Part shown: positions 35,721 through 44,456 of the stretch, piece by piece
Numbering within the stretch: position 1 is the first letter of the stretch
Layout: every line of letters starts with the position of its first letter
Assembly: GCA_937924505.1 (NCBI GenBank)
Contig: CALDSR010000013.1
Span: 124,001 to 188,000 of the forward strand
DNA: 64,000 nt
Origin: an uncultured Granulosicoccus sp.
GTDB taxonomy: Bacteria; Pseudomonadota; Gammaproteobacteria; Granulosicoccales; Granulosicoccaceae
Direction of reading: 5' to 3'
Position numbers and translations under genes: made by a program
Notes under the pieces: generated by a model
Database searches by the model: none
The model's input: only the letters and a program-made list of their open reading frames with translations
What the model was told of the DNA's origin: nothing

Positions 35721-37076
35721 TCAACGCCCCATCAGACAGTCATCAAAAGGATAGGACGTCAGATTTTCATAGCCGGTCTCGGTAACCAGCACCTGATCCT
35801 CAAGTTTTATCGAAAAATTACCACCCTCGGGGCTGACCAAGGCTTCAACACATAGCACCATCCCCGCCTCCAGCTCGTGATCAAAGGCACCGTCGACCAT
35901 TTGATCCGGGTAAGCCACGAGCGGCCATTCATCACACAAACCAACACCGTGCATCAGGCATCCGTATTTAAGTGCTTGAAACTCTGGCCGTAAAACATGG
36001 GAACCCCGACTTAGCTCCTGAATATTGATACCCGGCTTGAGCATCGCCATATTGCTCATAATATGTTCATGGGCATGTTGCATGGCATCGATCATTTCCG
36101 GTGGAGGCGTTTCATCGCCAATCCACCAACTACGACTGATATCGACACAGATACCGTAGCTGCCGACCAGATCTGTATCAAAGCTGATAATTTCATTGTT
36201 CTGAACAATTCGCTGACCACACTCCTGAAACCAGGGGTTGGTTCGTGGTCCTGAGGTCAGCAAACGTGTTTCGATCCACTCCCCCCCTCGACGTATATTC
36301 TCCGCATGCAGTACCGCCCAGATATCATTCTCAGAAACACATTTAGTCGGAATGCTTTCACGAGCAAATTGCTCCATGACAGCTACTGATGTCTCGCAGG
36401 CATGGGACGCGCAACGCATCGCCAGAATTTCATCCGGTCCTTTTATGGATCGGCACCTTTCAGTGAGCTCTTCACCGGGAAATACGTCAAAGCCTTGAGC
36501 TTCCAATGCACGTAATCCGTGCAGCATGATTTTGTCTACGGCGAGACGTCGGCTTTTACCCCCATGCTCGTCAATCAGTACGCGTACTTCATTTGAAAAC
36601 GCATCAGCCGCGATATCAATACGGTCCCCTCGATCAAAATAAAAGAGATCCGCACCCGAACGCTGTTCCTTGACCAAAGGATTGAAGGTCGATAAAAAAG
36701 GTGAGTTCTTGTAGTCCCATATCACCATGAATCCATCAGCACAGACCAGCACTGCGCGAAACGGGTTGTGCGTGTTCCACAACTGCATATTGGTACTGTC
36801 AGTGGCATAACGAATATTCAATGGGTCAAAAAGCAACACACCACCGTATTCCCGATCAACCACATGCTCAGTCAGACGCTTCCAACGGTATTCACGCATC
36901 AAGGGCAAGTTCGGCAAGCGCAATCCCGCATCTGACCATTCATCATAGGCAAGGCAGCTTGGCCCGATCTCGATACGATCATCATCATTTAGAGAACCAT
37001 CGTGTAAATATTCACCACAGCTCGGATCGATCTTGCGCTGCGCGCTGTAGTAGTCAGCGGACGACTTACTGCTCAT
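35721..37076 (-). CDS. dddP: DMSP lyase DddP (M24 metallopeptidase fold)
   Basis: Cleaves dimethylsulfoniopropionate to acrylate and dimethyl sulfide. The N-terminus (RKIDPSCGEYLHDGS, DRIEIGPSCLAYDEW) and YGGVLLFDPLNIRYATDSTNM, LWNTHNPFRAVLVCADG match DddP. Candidate iron ligands are D300, D302, D312, H376, E411 and E426, and D382 is the proposed catalytic base; they keep the spacing of the DddP residues I recall (295, 297, 307, 371, 406, 421, and 377), offset by exactly five. The extra Asp two residues after the first metal Asp separates DddP from ordinary M24 peptidases. ATG at 37076 gives 451 residues, near the known 447; an open frame extends to 37232. Confidence 0.92.
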   Translation of the reverse strand: MSSKSSADYYSAQRKIDPSCGEYLHDGSLNDDDRIEIGPSCLAYDEWSDAGLRLPNLPLMREYRWKRLTEHVVDREYGGVLLFDPLNIRYATDSTNMQLWNTHNPFRAVLVCADGFMVIWDYKNSPFLSTFNPLVKEQRSGADLFYFDRGDRIDIAADAFSNEVRVLIDEHGGKSRRLAVDKIMLHGLRALEAQGFDVFPGEELTERCRSIKGPDEILAMRCASHACETSVAVMEQFARESIPTKCVSENDIWAVLHAENIRRGGEWIETRLLTSGPRTNPWFQECGQRIVQNNEIISFDTDLVGSYGICVDISRSWWIGDETPPPEMIDAMQHAHEHIMSNMAMLKPGINIQELSRGSHVLRPEFQALKYGCLMHGVGLCDEWPLVAYPDQMVDGAFDHELEAGMVLCVEALVSPEGGNFSIKLEDQVLVTETGYENLTSYPFDDCLMGR

Positions 37077-37285
37077 GTTTGTATTCCAGCATGTCTTGCT
37101 GCCGATTGTAGCGATCAGACTCTCGCTAAAAAAGCGGTTTGACTCGTAAAACTTTCCGATCTGCGACATCATTCGGACCGGAGATAGCTTAACCTGCACC
37201 ATGCTCGTCTCAAAGGAACCATCACGCTGCATTCAGCTCTATGGTTGCGAGATCTTTCTTGTAAATAAAATACGGGGTTAATGAC

Positions 37286-38662
37286 ATGAACATCAGGTCC
37301 ACCACAATAGCGTCAATGGTTTGGGTGATCCTGATAATCCTTGTACCCATATCTCATGCAGACGACTCGGTATTCGGGGAAATCGATGCTCCCGAGCTGT
37401 TTGTAAACCTGCTTGACAATGACTCCACCGGCATCGCAGAAAGCATCGAGATACTGGAGGAAAATTGGCATCCCGGCATGATCCCAATGACGCTTGAAAC
37501 CATCCGCTTTGCCCAAAGCGGTTTTTTATTTAAATCACTAATTGCGATGCTGTCAAAACAAACCGGGCAACAGCTCGGCAATGATCTCGATGACTGGTAT
37601 CAGTGGTTGTGGGCTCAAGACGAAATTCGTCATCCAAACTACGCGCAGTTCAAGTCTCTACTCTATCGTGAGATTGATAGTAGATTCGCTAACTACTTTG
37701 ATGACTCTCGACAGACAACCATTCGGCTCGATGAGGCTCGCTGGGGCGGCGTACAGCAAGACGGCATTCCCCCACTTCGTCAACCGGAGATGATCACCGC
37801 TAGCGAAGCGACTTATCTGTCCGATACAGATGTCATCTTCGGCATCGAATATAACGGCGATGCGAGAGCCTACCCCAAGCGCATACTTGCCTGGCATGAA
37901 ATGTTTGTCGATACTGTCGGTGGCGAGGAATACGCCGGGGTGTATTGCACGCTATGCGGTGCCGTCATCCTGTACAAGACTCATCACGAAGGTGTTCGTC
38001 ACGAGCTCGGTACGAGCGGCTTCCTCTATCGTTCGAACAAAATGATGTATGACAAGGCAACACAATCATTATGGAGCACCACTTGGGGAAAACCGACCGT
38101 CGGCCCATTGGTAGGCAAGGGTATCGAGCTGGAACGCAGTTACGTGGTAACCAGCACCTGGGGCGAATGGAAGAGACGCCATCCAGATACCAAGGTACTC
38201 TCACTGAATACGGGGCACAATAGAAACTACGCTGAGGGTTTCGCCTATCGACAATATTTCGCGACCGATGAACTGATGTTTACGGTACCCAGCCTCGATG
38301 ATCGGCTGGCAAATAAAGCGGAAATTCTCGCCTTGCAGTTTCCCGGCGTCACTGATGACCGATTGGCAATCAGTGCTGACTACTTGAGCGACAAACCGAT
38401 TTATACGGATCGGCTTGGTGCACAGGCTTTCGTCGTTTTTACCGACCTATCAGGTGCTAATCGGGTATATGAAAGCTTTGATATTGAATTCGTCAGCTAT
38501 GACGGCGATAACAAAATCAATGATTCGGAAGGAAGAAGCTGGACATTGACTGAATCACACATCACGCGGGACGACGGCAAAACACACGCTCGTCTGCCCG
38601 CTCATCGAGCTTTCTGGTTCGGCTGGCAAGCCGCTCATCAAGACACACGCCTTGTCATGTGA
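37286..38662 (+). CDS. DUF3179 protein, exported
   Basis: A 458-residue protein with a signal peptide (STTIASMVWVILIILVPISHA). The DUF3179 core runs from about residue 150: RAYPKRILAWHEMFVD, YAGVYCTLCGAVILYKT, GTSGFLYRSNKMMYDKATQSLWST, then the WGEWKRRHPDTKVLSLNTG segment. The CTLC pair may bind metal or form a disulfide. The function of the family is unknown. It is divergent from dddP with 209 bases between them. Confidence 0.88.
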   Translation: MNIRSTTIASMVWVILIILVPISHADDSVFGEIDAPELFVNLLDNDSTGIAESIEILEENWHPGMIPMTLETIRFAQSGFLFKSLIAMLSKQTGQQLGNDLDDWYQWLWAQDEIRHPNYAQFKSLLYREIDSRFANYFDDSRQTTIRLDEARWGGVQQDGIPPLRQPEMITASEATYLSDTDVIFGIEYNGDARAYPKRILAWHEMFVDTVGGEEYAGVYCTLCGAVILYKTHHEGVRHELGTSGFLYRSNKMMYDKATQSLWSTTWGKPTVGPLVGKGIELERSYVVTSTWGEWKRRHPDTKVLSLNTGHNRNYAEGFAYRQYFATDELMFTVPSLDDRLANKAEILALQFPGVTDDRLAISADYLSDKPIYTDRLGAQAFVVFTDLSGANRVYESFDIEFVSYDGDNKINDSEGRSWTLTESHITRDDGKTHARLPAHRAFWFGWQAAHQDTRLVM

Positions 38663-38731
38663 ATATGTTTCAGGAAGCGGCGCTCGGAAGGCAGCTTCTT
38701 TCACCGCCACTCACGGTGAAGGGACGCATCG

Positions 38732-39373
38732 TTGACTAAAATGAACGGCTCATCACTCCATCATCAGCCCATGAACAATAACAAGCCCTTCGCGCCGTCA
38801 GCAGATCGAAACAAGGATGCAATCCTGGAAGTTTTACGCAAGGAGCTAAGTGCGGACGAACGGGTGCTTGAATACGGCAGCGGCACTGGTCAGCACGCCT
38901 GTCATTTCGCACAAGCGTTGCCAGGTATTTGCTGGCAGCCATCGGATATGGCTGACAAATTACCCGGCATTCAACAATGGATAATCGACGCCGATTGCTC
39001 GAATGTTCTTCCGCCCATCGAAATTGACCTCGCGCAAGCAGACAAGCCGCTACCGGTTGCAACTGCCTGTTACAGCGCGAATACGCTTCATATCGTCAAT
39101 CAGAAACTGGTCGAACTTCTATTCACCCACGCCGCAAAGGTATTACCCAAAAATGGGAAGCTAATCATTTATGGTCCGTTTCGTTTTGATGGGCAGCACA
39201 TCAGCCCCGGCAATGAGGCTTTCGATCAGAAACTCAATCGGGAAAATCCCGGCGGTGGTATTCGTGATGTTACAGAGCTTGATCATTTGGCTACTTTAAT
39301 CAACTTTTCACCAGCACGCATTATCCCAATGCCGTCCAACAATCATTTGCTCATATGGGAAAAATGCCGTTAG
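38732..39373 (+). CDS. DUF938 family, SAM-dependent methyltransferase-like
   Basis: A 213-residue protein of the DUF938 methyltransferase-like family: PFAPSADRNKDAILEVLRKEL, the SAM loop VLEYGSGTGQHACHFAQALP, WQPSDMADKLPGIQQWI, and ANTLHIVNQKLVELLF, IYGPFRFDGQHISPGNEAFD. The target of methylation is unknown. TTG at 38732 has AAGGGA 7 bases upstream; ATGs at 38741 and 38771 are alternatives and the latter fits the family start best. Confidence 0.88.
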   Translation: MTKMNGSSLHHQPMNNNKPFAPSADRNKDAILEVLRKELSADERVLEYGSGTGQHACHFAQALPGICWQPSDMADKLPGIQQWIIDADCSNVLPPIEIDLAQADKPLPVATACYSANTLHIVNQKLVELLFTHAAKVLPKNGKLIIYGPFRFDGQHISPGNEAFDQKLNRENPGGGIRDVTELDHLATLINFSPARIIPMPSNNHLLIWEKCR

Positions 39374-39426
39374 TTCAGTAATACGATCAGGCTTGAAGAA
39401 AAAGTCCAGTGCATCGATCTACCGGT

Positions 39427-39840
39427 TCAATAATCAATCTTTCCACGTAAGGATTTTGTCTTTGATCGCTTCGTCTTGCTGTCCATCCGGCGCTTTGACG
39501 AATTACGGCTTGGCTTGGTCGCTATACGTTTTCGTTGCACTTCGCTTGCCTTGATGATGAGCTCCCGCAATCGATTGAACGCGTCAATCTTGTTTCTTTC
39601 GCGGCTTCGCTGCCCCTGAGCCTTGATCACGATAACCCCATCATCCGAAATCCGATGATCGCAACTGGCCAGCAATCTTTCCTTGTAAAATTCGGGCAAG
39701 GATGACGCCTTGATATCAAAGCGCAGATGTACGGCGGTAGACACCTTGTTGACATGCTGCCCACCCGATCCGCTGGAGCGGATGGCGTTCAACTCTATTT
39801 CCCTTTCTGGAATACTGAGATGGCGATTGATATGAAGCAC
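39427..39840 (-). CDS. arfB: Ribosome rescue hydrolase ArfB (YaeJ)
   Basis: Peptidyl-tRNA hydrolase that frees stalled ribosomes. Similarity to E. coli ArfB is strong: ISIPEREIELNAIRSSGSGGQHVNKVSTAVHLRFDIKASSLPEFYKERLL, given in parts as SSGSGGQHVNKVSTAVHLRF and SSLPEFYKERLL, including the catalytic GGQ. The C-terminal basic tail (RRMDSKTKRSKTKSLRGKI) is the part that enters the empty mRNA channel. GTG at 39840 gives MLHINRHLSIP, aligned with the E. coli start; the open frame continues 50 codons upstream but that part is not conserved. Confidence 0.92.
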   Translation of the reverse strand: MLHINRHLSIPEREIELNAIRSSGSGGQHVNKVSTAVHLRFDIKASSLPEFYKERLLASCDHRISDDGVIVIKAQGQRSRERNKIDAFNRLRELIIKASEVQRKRIATKPSRNSSKRRMDSKTKRSKTKSLRGKIDY

Positions 39841-39962
39841 ACAGCAAAGTCTAGCCGAACTGATCGCCAAGTGCCTCGAATACCGCTCCCCATCACGAAC
39901 TGGACTGATTTTGCTGTGTGCAGTAGGCTGGGGGCGTTTCCTGCGGTGCGATTTATGCAAAT

Positions 39963-40880
39963 ATGACAAGGTGTCATCGTTCAGCGACATTGAGACCCAG
40001 CGCTCCGAATGTACTATTCAGGAGCAACACCAAGCAGTGGGTCCAACAGGCGCTAGCGTTGCTCTTTGGCTTGCTGACGTCAATGGCCACTCTCGCCGAT
40101 GAAAAAATCAATTCGGTTGACACACGTATATTTACAAAGGCCATTGAAGCTCCCGTTCGGCACCCTGATGTAGTCAACCCTCCGATGCCAGGTGGCCCAC
40201 TCAATGAGTTTCATATTGCGAGGCTCGTGTTTGATACCAACATCTACCACGGCTGGGGACCAGGACGTCCGTGGTGGCGAATCGACTGGCCAGAGGCCGA
40301 AGCACATTTCTTGGAAGGACTGAAGCGTTATACCGCGATCAACATTGCATCCGATAGCGTGCATATCGAACTCGACGACGACGCCATGTTCGACCACCCC
40401 TGGTTGTTCGCACAACAAGTTGGTCGCTGGCAAGTCAACGATCATCAAGCAAAAAGACTCGGTGAGTATCTACGACGTGGCGGTTTTCTTCTCGCTGATG
40501 ATATTCACGGCCCCAACGACTGGACAACCTTCAGTGAAGTCATGCGACGGGCCTTACCCGGCCATCAAATCGTCAACATCAAACCCGGTGATGCAATCAT
40601 GACCGTACTTTATGATCTTGATCAAAATACACAGATTCCCGGTCGCCGCCATATCATCGGCAACAACGGGCAAGGCAATGTACAAGTGCGAATGCCACAC
40701 GGACCACCCAGGTGGCGCGGAATCAAAGACGAAAACGGACGTTGGATAGTGGCCATCAACTTCAATATGGACATGGGCGATTCCTGGGAGCATGCCGATG
40801 ATCCGTATTATCCGCTGCGCATGACCTCTCTCGGGTATCAGTTCGGCATCAATTACGTAATCTACGCCCTAACCCATTAA
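39963..40880 (+). CDS. DUF4159 protein, exported, paralogue of 34863-35582
   Basis: A 305-residue protein. A hydrophobic segment (QQALALLFGLLTSMATLA) near residue 40 is probably a signal peptide after a long N-region, so the true start may be further in. The DUF4159 core has FHIARLVFDTN, WWRIDWPEAEAHFLEGLKRYT, FDHPWLFAQQVG, LGEYLRRGGFLLADDIHGPND, and GDSWEHADDPYYPLRMTSLGYQFGINYVIYAL in parts. It shares most of these blocks with the shorter paralogue. Function unknown. Confidence 0.85.
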   Translation: MTRCHRSATLRPSAPNVLFRSNTKQWVQQALALLFGLLTSMATLADEKINSVDTRIFTKAIEAPVRHPDVVNPPMPGGPLNEFHIARLVFDTNIYHGWGPGRPWWRIDWPEAEAHFLEGLKRYTAINIASDSVHIELDDDAMFDHPWLFAQQVGRWQVNDHQAKRLGEYLRRGGFLLADDIHGPNDWTTFSEVMRRALPGHQIVNIKPGDAIMTVLYDLDQNTQIPGRRHIIGNNGQGNVQVRMPHGPPRWRGIKDENGRWIVAINFNMDMGDSWEHADDPYYPLRMTSLGYQFGINYVIYALTH

Positions 40881-40926
40881 TGCAAACCCACAGAGTTTGT
40901 TTACCGCGCATATACCGCTCAGCAAA

Positions 40927-40974
40927 GATCTACCCACCGTCATATATTACTTGCAGATCGACAGCGGGTAGATC
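40927..40974. repeat. Long-loop inverted repeat between convergent genes
   Basis: GATCTACCC and GGGTAGATC pair across a 30-base loop, between the DUF4159 stop and the GMC gene stop. It may end transcription from either side. There is no T-run beyond it on the minus strand. Confidence 0.35.
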
Positions 40975-40995
40975 CGTTCCGGCTTTTCTCTTGCT

Positions 40996-42564
40996 CTACA
41001 AAGCCCCACTGATCATTTGCTTGGCAATATGATCCGCCTGCCGAATGGCCAGACTGACAATCGTCAGGGTTGGGTTCTCAGCACCACCGGTCGTGAATTG
41101 GCTGCCGTCCGATATATACAGGTTGTCAATATCATGCGTTTGACCCCAGGCATTGCACACACCAGCTGCCGCATCACTGCTCATACGACAGGTGCCCAGA
41201 TTGTGGGTGGATGGGTAAGGTGGCGTGTACTTGACCCGAGTTGCTCCCGCCGCCTCATAAACAGCCCGACCTTGCTTGAAGGCATGCTCACGCATCGCAA
41301 TGTCGTTTTCGTGATCATCGAAATGGATATTCGGAACGGGCATGCCGTATTGATCCTTTTCATCCGCATTCAGTGTCACGGCATTACTCTCCTGAGGCAT
41401 GTCTTCCCCAACCAGCCACATACCTGCCAGGTGTTGGTAGTTATCCATGAAGTAGGTAAATTCCTCACCCCAGGAACCTGGATCAAGAAATGCCGCCATA
41501 AAAGGAATGCCTAAAGCCAGCGTTTCCATCTCATAGCCACCAACAAACCCACGAGAGGGATCATTTCTGGATTCATCGGTAATGATGCCAGCCATCGTCG
41601 TACCACGATAGAAATTTACCGGCTGCTCGAAAGATGCATAGACAGAACCAGTCATATGCCGCATGTAGTTACGCCCGACCTGCCCTGAACTGTTGGCCAA
41701 GCCATCTGGAAACATCGAAGACTCGGACATCAAGAGAAGTCGCGGGGTCTCAATCGAATTTCCAGCGACACAGACGGCTCGCGCACTTTGCCGTTGCTCA
41801 TTGCCGTCAGCATCAAAATAGACGACAGCATTGACCTTGCCCGAGTCATCGTGCTCGATTCGCGAAACATGCGCCTCGGTGCGAAGTTCAAAATTACCCG
41901 AGGCTTCTGCGGCCGGAATTTCAGTGTACAGGGTTGACCACTTCGCTCCTGACTTGCAGCCTTGAAAACAGAATCCCAGCTGCAAACACTGCGACCGACC
42001 ATGACGGGGTTGACTGTTAATCGCCATACGCCCCGTATGACAACTGCGATAGCCCAGTTTCTCCGCGCCGTTGTACATGATCTTGAAATTATTGTTACCC
42101 GGTAAGCCAGGAATACCGTGTGTGCGCGTCACACCCATCTTGTATTCTGCTCGTGAATAATAGGGTTCCAGCTCCTCTAGTGTTATAGGCCAGTCAAGTA
42201 AATTCGCCCCATCAATTTCACCATAGACCGTCTTCGCTCGAAATTCGTGTTCGGTGAGCCTTAATGAAGCACCAGCCCAGTGAGTGGTTGACCCTCCAAC
42301 GGTCTTGCAGATCCAGGCGGGCAACCCGGGAAAATCCTTGGCAATACGCCACGAGCCAGATGTCGTGCGCTTATCCAGCCATGCCAACTGACCAAAAGAC
42401 TTCCATTCGTCGTTGAGAAACGTGGCCGTGGTTTGCCTTGCGCCCGCCTCAAGTCCAATAACCTTGATGCCTTTTTGTGCCAGTTCGTTACACAAGGTAC
42501 CACCACCGGCACCTGTGCCAATCACAACAACGACACTGTCATCTGTCTTGTCAAATGTAGTCAT
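40996..42564 (-). CDS. GMC-family oxidoreductase, large subunit of a membrane-type dehydrogenase
   Basis: A 522-residue flavoprotein of the glucose-methanol-choline family. The ADP-binding loop is VVIGTGAGGGTLCNELAQKG with LEAGAR; PAWICKTVGGSTTHWAGASLR and GFCFQGCKSGAKWSTL (Cys-rich) follow, and the C-terminal FAD/catalytic part shows TPPYPSTHNLGTCRMSSDAA and NLYISDGSQFTTGGAENPTLTI. With the gluconate-dehydrogenase-like small subunit immediately upstream, it should form a periplasmic or membrane dehydrogenase passing electrons to a cytochrome or quinone. No cytochrome subunit is adjacent. The substrate is unknown, probably a polyol or sugar acid. Confidence 0.9.
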   Translation of the reverse strand: MTTFDKTDDSVVVVIGTGAGGGTLCNELAQKGIKVIGLEAGARQTTATFLNDEWKSFGQLAWLDKRTTSGSWRIAKDFPGLPAWICKTVGGSTTHWAGASLRLTEHEFRAKTVYGEIDGANLLDWPITLEELEPYYSRAEYKMGVTRTHGIPGLPGNNNFKIMYNGAEKLGYRSCHTGRMAINSQPRHGRSQCLQLGFCFQGCKSGAKWSTLYTEIPAAEASGNFELRTEAHVSRIEHDDSGKVNAVVYFDADGNEQRQSARAVCVAGNSIETPRLLLMSESSMFPDGLANSSGQVGRNYMRHMTGSVYASFEQPVNFYRGTTMAGIITDESRNDPSRGFVGGYEMETLALGIPFMAAFLDPGSWGEEFTYFMDNYQHLAGMWLVGEDMPQESNAVTLNADEKDQYGMPVPNIHFDDHENDIAMREHAFKQGRAVYEAAGATRVKYTPPYPSTHNLGTCRMSSDAAAGVCNAWGQTHDIDNLYISDGSQFTTGGAENPTLTIVSLAIRQADHIAKQMISGAL

Positions 42565-42579
42565 GAAATGTTCTCCGGA

Positions 42580-43182
42580 TTAGCGTGCTGTGGGGCTGAC
42601 GTGATAAGGAGGTTCAGGTAACCAACTCAGATCATTGAAACCACGTTTTAAATAGCCCCCTTTGCTGAAGGCTTCACCCTCATATCCGAAGTGCTCATAA
42701 GCTAGTTCATTGTCGTAAAGTGACGTGATGCATTGACCACGCACTTTGGCGAAAAAATCACCGTTTGCAATAGATTCTATTGCAGCAGTCTGATCAGCCA
42801 AAGATGCTGACAACCAGTCACCACCACTGGCTTCATCCAAGATTGCTATTCCGCTTCTGAATGTCTCTGCGACGGTCGCATCGGCAGCGGCGGCATCGAG
42901 ATCCTTAACAGCCAGCGCATTGATCGCCTCTGGCATATTTTTATGCGGAAAAATGATCTGTGTCATCTTGAGGATTACCTGCGCCTCGCGTTCATTTAAT
43001 ACTGACATTTCCGCAGCCCATACTCGTGATGGCGCAAGGGTTGACAAGGTGGTTCCAAATGCTAACGTCCCTGTGAGAATTGCACTGCCCGCGAGAAATT
43101 CTCGTCGTGTCAGTGGGATATCCGGTGGGACGAGAGTTGCTTCAGTCCCGTTATCCTGGTGCAAAACGATGGTCTTTTTCAT
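42580..43182 (-). CDS. Gluconate 2-dehydrogenase subunit 3 family, Tat-exported
   Basis: A 200-residue protein with a twin-arginine signal (IPLTRREFLAGSAILTGTLAFG) and cleavage after VWAAE. The helical body (LNEREAQVILKMTQIIFPH, LDEASGG..FL) matches gluconate 2-dehydrogenase subunit 3, the gamma subunit that escorts the folded flavoprotein through the Tat system. It ends 15 bases upstream of the GMC gene, so the two are made together. GMC subunits of this type lack their own signal and depend on this protein. Confidence 0.87.
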   Translation of the reverse strand: MKKTIVLHQDNGTEATLVPPDIPLTRREFLAGSAILTGTLAFGTTLSTLAPSRVWAAEMSVLNEREAQVILKMTQIIFPHKNMPEAINALAVKDLDAAAADATVAETFRSGIAILDEASGGDWLSASLADQTAAIESIANGDFFAKVRGQCITSLYDNELAYEHFGYEGEAFSKGGYLKRGFNDLSWLPEPPYHVSPTAR

Positions 43183-43349
43183 TGATCATCCTCCAGTTGG
43201 ATACTATTGAGCTGTGCGATATTTATCAACGCTCGACTAAAAGCGTTGCTCACAACTCTATACCGGATAGCCTTCCGGGGCAAATTTCACGCTTTTGCCC
43301 CATACGGTGATAAATTATCCAGAACCAATTGATCAACAAGGAGAGCTTT

Positions 43350-43745
43350 GTGGCCAAATTCATTCACATGATGATTCGTGTTCTGGATCTGGAAAAATCC
43401 ATAGCCTTTTATAAAACCGCATTTGATTTTGAAGAATCACACCGCCTTGACTTTTCTGAATTCACCCTGGTGTACCTTCGTAATGATGAAAACGATGTAG
43501 AAATAGAACTCACCTTGAACAAAGGTCAAATTGAACCTTACGAACACGGCTCCGCTTACGGACATTGCGCCTTCGTGGTTGACGATCTGAATAAAACGCA
43601 TCAGCACTTTATCGACAACAATCTATCACCACGCGATATTGTCGATTTCGCACCAGATGGCGAACGTATCGCCAGGTTCTTTTTTTGCACTGACCCGGAT
43701 GGCTATGAAATAGAAGTATTGCAGCGACACGGACACTATGTTTGA
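43350..43745 (+). CDS. gloA: Lactoylglutathione lyase, glyoxalase I type
   Basis: A 131-residue VOC-fold protein. It aligns with GloA: FIHMMIRVLDLEKSIAFYKTAFDF, VEIELTLN, YGHCAFVVDDL, DPDGYEIEVLQRHG. The metal ligands His, Glu, His, Glu are present in HMMIRV, VEIELT, YGHCAF and GYEIEV. It converts the methylglyoxal-glutathione hemithioacetal to S-lactoylglutathione. GTG at 43350 is chosen because AAGGAG stands 6 bases before it; an in-frame TTG at 43329 lacks a site. No glyoxalase II gene is near. Confidence 0.85.
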   Translation: MAKFIHMMIRVLDLEKSIAFYKTAFDFEESHRLDFSEFTLVYLRNDENDVEIELTLNKGQIEPYEHGSAYGHCAFVVDDLNKTHQHFIDNNLSPRDIVDFAPDGERIARFFFCTDPDGYEIEVLQRHGHYV

Positions 43746-43872
43746 TCAATCCGGTGACAAGCTCATGCATTCGGATAAATACCACAAGCGAGCTGTCAAG
43801 CAATATTAATCATTCTGCAGCAGGGGTGCATTTTGAGGTATTTTTTTACCAACTTAACAAAACGGAGTTACC

Positions 43873-44373
43873 ATGAACAGTCAACATGACATCGATCTTG
43901 ATAAGCGCATGGCGCTCGCAACTTTCAGCCGCTTCGGAGCAGCCATCACACTTGCTTCCGCCTCTTCATTGACCGCAGCGAGTGTATTCGTAACAGATAC
44001 TGACCCTTCTGTTTTATTACAAAAAGAGTTGGAAATAACCATCGTCAGCAGTCCTGATGTTGCTGAAAATTCATTAATTGTCAAGAACATCAGCGAACAC
44101 ATTGTAGTTATAAATTCCTTCCATGTAGGCGATGTGATATTCGACGGCGACACTATTGATTGCAATGAAATTTGTACTGATCAGCCAGTTTTGCTTCTGC
44201 CTGATCAAGAACGAGTATTTTGGATCGACCAACTAAACGCAAAAAGCAGGAGCACATTGTCTGTCGAGCCTCTCGATGCGCAGTCGGCAACAGAATATCT
44301 TCCGCAAGGTACCCGGATTGTCACCCTCAACGCACAAATAATCGAAAACTTGGCGTACCTGAGCAGCAACTGA
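43873..44373 (+). CDS. Exported protein of unknown function
   Basis: A 166-residue protein. A hydrophobic N-terminal stretch (FGAAITLASASSLTAASVFV, about residues 22-42) suggests export, then a beta-rich body with a CNEIC pair. CGGAG lies before the ATG. I recognise no family. The body (NSLIVKNISEHIVVINSFHVG ... VTLNAQIIENL) looks like an immunoglobulin-like or lamin-tail beta sandwich, but this is only an impression. It stands alone. Confidence 0.6.
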   Translation: MNSQHDIDLDKRMALATFSRFGAAITLASASSLTAASVFVTDTDPSVLLQKELEITIVSSPDVAENSLIVKNISEHIVVINSFHVGDVIFDGDTIDCNEICTDQPVLLLPDQERVFWIDQLNAKSRSTLSVEPLDAQSATEYLPQGTRIVTLNAQIIENLAYLSSN

Positions 44374-44456
44374 AGCACTCTACTTGCATAAAAAGACAAA
44401 CCTCCACCGTTTCTGACGACATGAAAGTCGTCTCATCACACTTATAAAACACCCGA

